DNA of 64,000 nt, from positions 124,001-188,000 of the forward strand of contig DATENU010000011.1 in assembly GCA_035274845.1 (NCBI GenBank), given 5' to 3'. The translations under genes and the position numbers were made by a program. The notes under the pieces are model-generated. The model saw only the letters and a program-made list of their open reading frames with translations, had not been told where the DNA came from and ran no database searches. Shown here one piece after another: positions 61,819 through 64,000 of the stretch (positions are counted from its first letter, which is position 1; every line of letters begins with the position of its first letter). The DNA comes from Chthoniobacterales bacterium. GTDB taxonomy: Bacteria; Verrucomicrobiota; Verrucomicrobiia; Chthoniobacterales; UBA10450.

Positions 61819-61833
61819 GAACATATCTTGTTC
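61819..61833. promoter_or_regulatory. operator-like palindrome at the predicted transcription start
   Basis: GAACATATCTTGTTC, perfect five-base arms with a five-base centre, overlapping the expected start of transcription. It faces the opposite way from the LexA box (TGTTC-N4-GAACA), so it is not a LexA site. Confidence 0.35.
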
Positions 61834-61850
61834 CGTGGAGAAATAACTCA

Positions 61851-63803
61851 ATGCTTCCGTTAAAGACGAAAATCGCTCTCGGGATAGCCCTGCTGTTGCT
61901 GGTCCTTGCTTTTGTCTTTCGGTTTTCGGAGCATCCTTCCGGGCCGGTGCGGGAAATTGCCGTCGAAACGAAATCCGCCCCGGCGTCTCTTCCAAGCCCG
62001 CCTCCTGCGGTAACTATCGCCCGGGACGATTCGGACATTTCGCAAAGCTCGCGAGACGACTCCGCCGTTTCCGATGTTTCCAGCAACGCTCTCATTGCCA
62101 AAATCAAAACGGCCCTGGCCCATTCTGGGAGCCGGCATACTTATGCCACTTTCAGCAAGCTCGCTGAAATGGTGGATGCAAAAAACGTCCGGGAAGTGCT
62201 GGCCTACGTCGAAACTTTGCCGAAACCGCAGGAAAAGAGCATGCTCATTTCGCTTTTGCTTGGGCGATGGGCTGAATTAGAGCCGCAGGCGGCGATGGCT
62301 TATGCCCAAACTCTTCCTCCGGGAAGCGCGCGAAACTGGGCCATTACCAGCGCAGTCAGTGGTTGGGCGGAACACGATCCAACGGGAGCCACAGCCTGGG
62401 TCCAGCAGCTCCCGGCGGGTCCCGCGAAAGAGCAGGCAATGCAAACGATTGTTTCGGCCTTGGCCGATCGAGATCCGCAGTCCGCGCTCATTTTTTTGCA
62501 AAGCCTGCCGGCCAGTCGCAATCGCCAAAATCTTTATTGGCCTCTTTTCAGCCGATGGGCGACGACCGATCCAGCGGTAGCCGCGGAGCGCACCCAGCAA
62601 CTCCCGGCGGGAAGCAATCGCGATACAGCAATTCAAGTGGTTGGTTCGACTTGGGCGAACCAGGATCCGGAAGCAGCCTTCGCCTGGGCCAACACCTTGC
62701 CGGCGGGACAGGGCCGCAATAACGCGCTCCAAACCATTTTAGCGGGTTGGGCTAACAAAGATCCACAAAAAGCCGCTGAAGTTCTTGCCACCTTGCCGCC
62801 GGGGCAGGCGCGTGATCAATCCATTAACAATGTGGCCCGACAGTGGGCTCTGACGGATGCACGCGCAGCCCTGGCCTGGACCCAGGAATTGCCTCCCGGT
62901 AATGCGCAACAAAATGCTTTGCGGGCGGTCCTGGCGGGTTGGGTGCAATCGGAGCCCACGGCCGCGGCCGAATACGTTGTCCAATTACCGCCCGGGAAAG
63001 CCCAGGACGAAGCGACCATGGCGATCGCGTTGCAATTGGCGAGCAGCGATGTCGAAAGCGCCGTTCGCTGGGTGCAAAAACTTCCCGAAGGAACAGCGCG
63101 CCAAAATGCCCTGGCCAGTATTACTTCCCAATGGAGCGAAGTTGATCCGCGAGGCGCCGCCGATTTCGTGCTCCAAACGAGTGAGGCGGACGGACGCAAA
63201 GGGTTGCTTGAAAATATTTCCCGCCAATGGGCCCGGAATGATTCCCAAGGTGCGCTCACCTGGCTCGGCAACTTAACCGACCCCGCTCTGCGCGATACGG
63301 TCTTGCCGGGCGTCATCGCCGTTATCGCGGAATCAGATCCGCGCGAAGCGGCGAAATTATTGTCGCGCTTATCGACAAACGATGCTCAGGCGAACGCCAC
63401 CGCGGCCATCGCCTGGCAATGGGCCGAAAGCGATCCGCAATCGGTCAGCAGCTGGGTCGCTACTTTCCCTGAAGGCAAAACCCGCCTCCAGGCTTTTGAA
63501 AGCTTGATGAATCGTTGGGCGGAAAGCGATCCTTACAACGCTGCTGTCTGGCTCGGCACCTTGCCCCAGAGTGAATCGCGGGACGTCGCCGTATCCTCTT
63601 TCACGCGGAGAATTGTTTCGTCCAATCCCGAGGCTGCCGCCCAATGGGCTGAATCGATTGGCGATCAAAGCATGCGCGATCGGCAAGTCGAATCGATCGC
63701 TACCACTTGGCTGCGAATCGACGCCAGTAGCGCCACAGCCTGGGTTACTCATTCATCGCTTCCCCCTGAAACGAAAGCCCGGCTGTTGGCCCAGAATAGA
63801 TAA
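61851..63803 (+). CDS. membrane-anchored helical-repeat protein, copy B
   Basis: 650 residues with the same plan as copy A: membrane anchor (KIALGIALLLLVLAFVFRF, about 5-24), acidic linker, then about fifteen 35-38-residue repeats such as QDPEAAFAWANTLPAGQGRN and WAESDPYNAAVWLGTLPQ. The repeat-rich part aligns end to end with copy A (both begin RHTYATFSKLAE and end near EMRARLL / ETKARLL). The C-terminal frame is intact. Twelve bases downstream starts an ImuB C-terminal-like frame, possibly co-transcribed. Confidence 0.78.
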   Translation: MLPLKTKIALGIALLLLVLAFVFRFSEHPSGPVREIAVETKSAPASLPSPPPAVTIARDDSDISQSSRDDSAVSDVSSNALIAKIKTALAHSGSRHTYATFSKLAEMVDAKNVREVLAYVETLPKPQEKSMLISLLLGRWAELEPQAAMAYAQTLPPGSARNWAITSAVSGWAEHDPTGATAWVQQLPAGPAKEQAMQTIVSALADRDPQSALIFLQSLPASRNRQNLYWPLFSRWATTDPAVAAERTQQLPAGSNRDTAIQVVGSTWANQDPEAAFAWANTLPAGQGRNNALQTILAGWANKDPQKAAEVLATLPPGQARDQSINNVARQWALTDARAALAWTQELPPGNAQQNALRAVLAGWVQSEPTAAAEYVVQLPPGKAQDEATMAIALQLASSDVESAVRWVQKLPEGTARQNALASITSQWSEVDPRGAADFVLQTSEADGRKGLLENISRQWARNDSQGALTWLGNLTDPALRDTVLPGVIAVIAESDPREAAKLLSRLSTNDAQANATAAIAWQWAESDPQSVSSWVATFPEGKTRLQAFESLMNRWAESDPYNAAVWLGTLPQSESRDVAVSSFTRRIVSSNPEAAAQWAESIGDQSMRDRQVESIATTWLRIDASSATAWVTHSSLPPETKARLLAQNR

Positions 63804-63814
63804 GGTCCCCAGAG

Positions 63815-64000
63815 ATGGGTGAGATTTCTAAATCCAGGGCGGCCAAAGAGCGGCAGGCCGAAGTGACCCGTATCCTGGATCTCTTGCATCGATGGGGAAT
63901 TGATACGCTGGGTCAATTTGCAGCTTTGGAAAAAGAGGCGGTCGGAGCACGCCTCGGTGCGATCGGGCTCGAGCTTTGGGAGCGCGCCCGCGGGAAGACG
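63815..64000 (+). CDS. ImuB C-terminal-like protein (partial, runs off the right edge)
   Basis: ATG at 63815 with AGAG upstream; 62 codons are open to the window end. After a basic start (KSRAAKERQAEVTRIL) the chain reads LLHRWGIDTLGQFAALEKEA and VGARLGAIGLELWERARG. This is the helix-hairpin-helix segment that follows the palm in Y-family polymerases/ImuB (the usual pattern is LGI-TLG-LAALP...RFG...A.G). The ImuB N-terminal half at 46475 ends just before this segment. A stand-alone HhH protein is the alternative; the remaining sequence is needed. Confidence 0.55.
   Translation, partial: MGEISKSRAAKERQAEVTRILDLLHRWGIDTLGQFAALEKEAVGARLGAIGLELWERARGKT

Noticed and set aside
61819-61833. LexA box
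   Set aside because: The half-sites are oriented GAACA...TGTTC, the reverse of the LexA motif seen at 47668 and 48357.

Overview
The window is a GC-rich (roughly 58-60%) bacterial chromosome segment, most consistent with the phylum Verrucomicrobiota (a Chthoniobacterales-like soil or freshwater lineage; this is inferred, as no rRNA gene is present). Supporting signs are a LexA gene whose upstream palindrome, and that of the adjacent imuA-like gene, match TGTTC-N4-GAACA; Gram-negative envelope genes (LptD, LptF/G-type permease, TonB-dependent receptor, ExbB/ExbD); futalosine-type menaquinone synthesis (MqnD); a secreted protein with the repeated Asp-Tyr/Phe-Ala...Asn-x-Gly-Gln-Leu-Lys-Asn motif; and a histone H1-like basic protein. 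There is no plasmid, phage or CRISPR signature. Gene density is high and most genes are housekeeping.

Layout. 1-2845 (minus): one run of five genes, DsbA-like thioredoxin, VKOR, riboflavin synthase (ribE), type I dehydroquinase (aroD) and a LON-domain protein cut by the window edge. 3162-9587 (plus): a large TonB-dependent receptor, a polytopic membrane/TPR protein and small secreted proteins. 9699-15159: an alkaline-phosphatase-fold protein that has lost its catalytic residues, gpmI, a small nuclease-fold protein, hemB and coaX. 15311-19129: a 1272-residue TPR/transmembrane/repeat protein. 19286-27864 (minus): M29 aminopeptidase, rsmB, ugd, lptD and a ketosynthase pair (one active, one catalytically dead). 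28044-31408 (plus): RRM protein, methyltransferase, H1-like protein, amino acid permease, then tRNA-Tyr on the minus strand. 31631-42217: DegT aminotransferase, a tiny membrane protein, mqnD, parB, M28 peptidase, an NAD-dependent dehydrogenase, ygfZ, a degenerate MalK-like ATPase, a winged-helix regulator and glgE. 42304-46450: exbB, an intervening-sequence (S23/four-helix-bundle) cassette flanked by 19-bp inverted repeats, exbD and a large TPR protein. 46475-50081 (minus): SOS genes imuB (N-terminal half only), imuA and lexA, then an HscB-like/IscA-like Fe-S pair and a NarL-type regulator. 50280-56076: collagen-like secreted protein, dusB and LptF/G-type permease. 56216-64000: DinG helicase followed by an ancient tandem duplication carrying two paralogous helical-repeat membrane proteins. 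The last reading frame resembles the missing C-terminal half of ImuB.

The points most worth attention are: (i) an ImuB-like protein apparently split into two genes 17 kb apart, the C-terminal half sitting beside the duplicated repeat-protein genes; (ii) a tandem-duplication junction that still carries a decayed copy of the dinG 3' end; (iii) an IVS-type cassette with perfect terminal inverted repeats placed exactly between exbB and exbD; (iv) three proteins of well-known enzyme families that lack catalytic residues (alkaline phosphatase, ketosynthase, ABC ATPase); and (v) dispersed REP-like palindromes that supply stop codons, and perhaps a start, to neighbouring genes.
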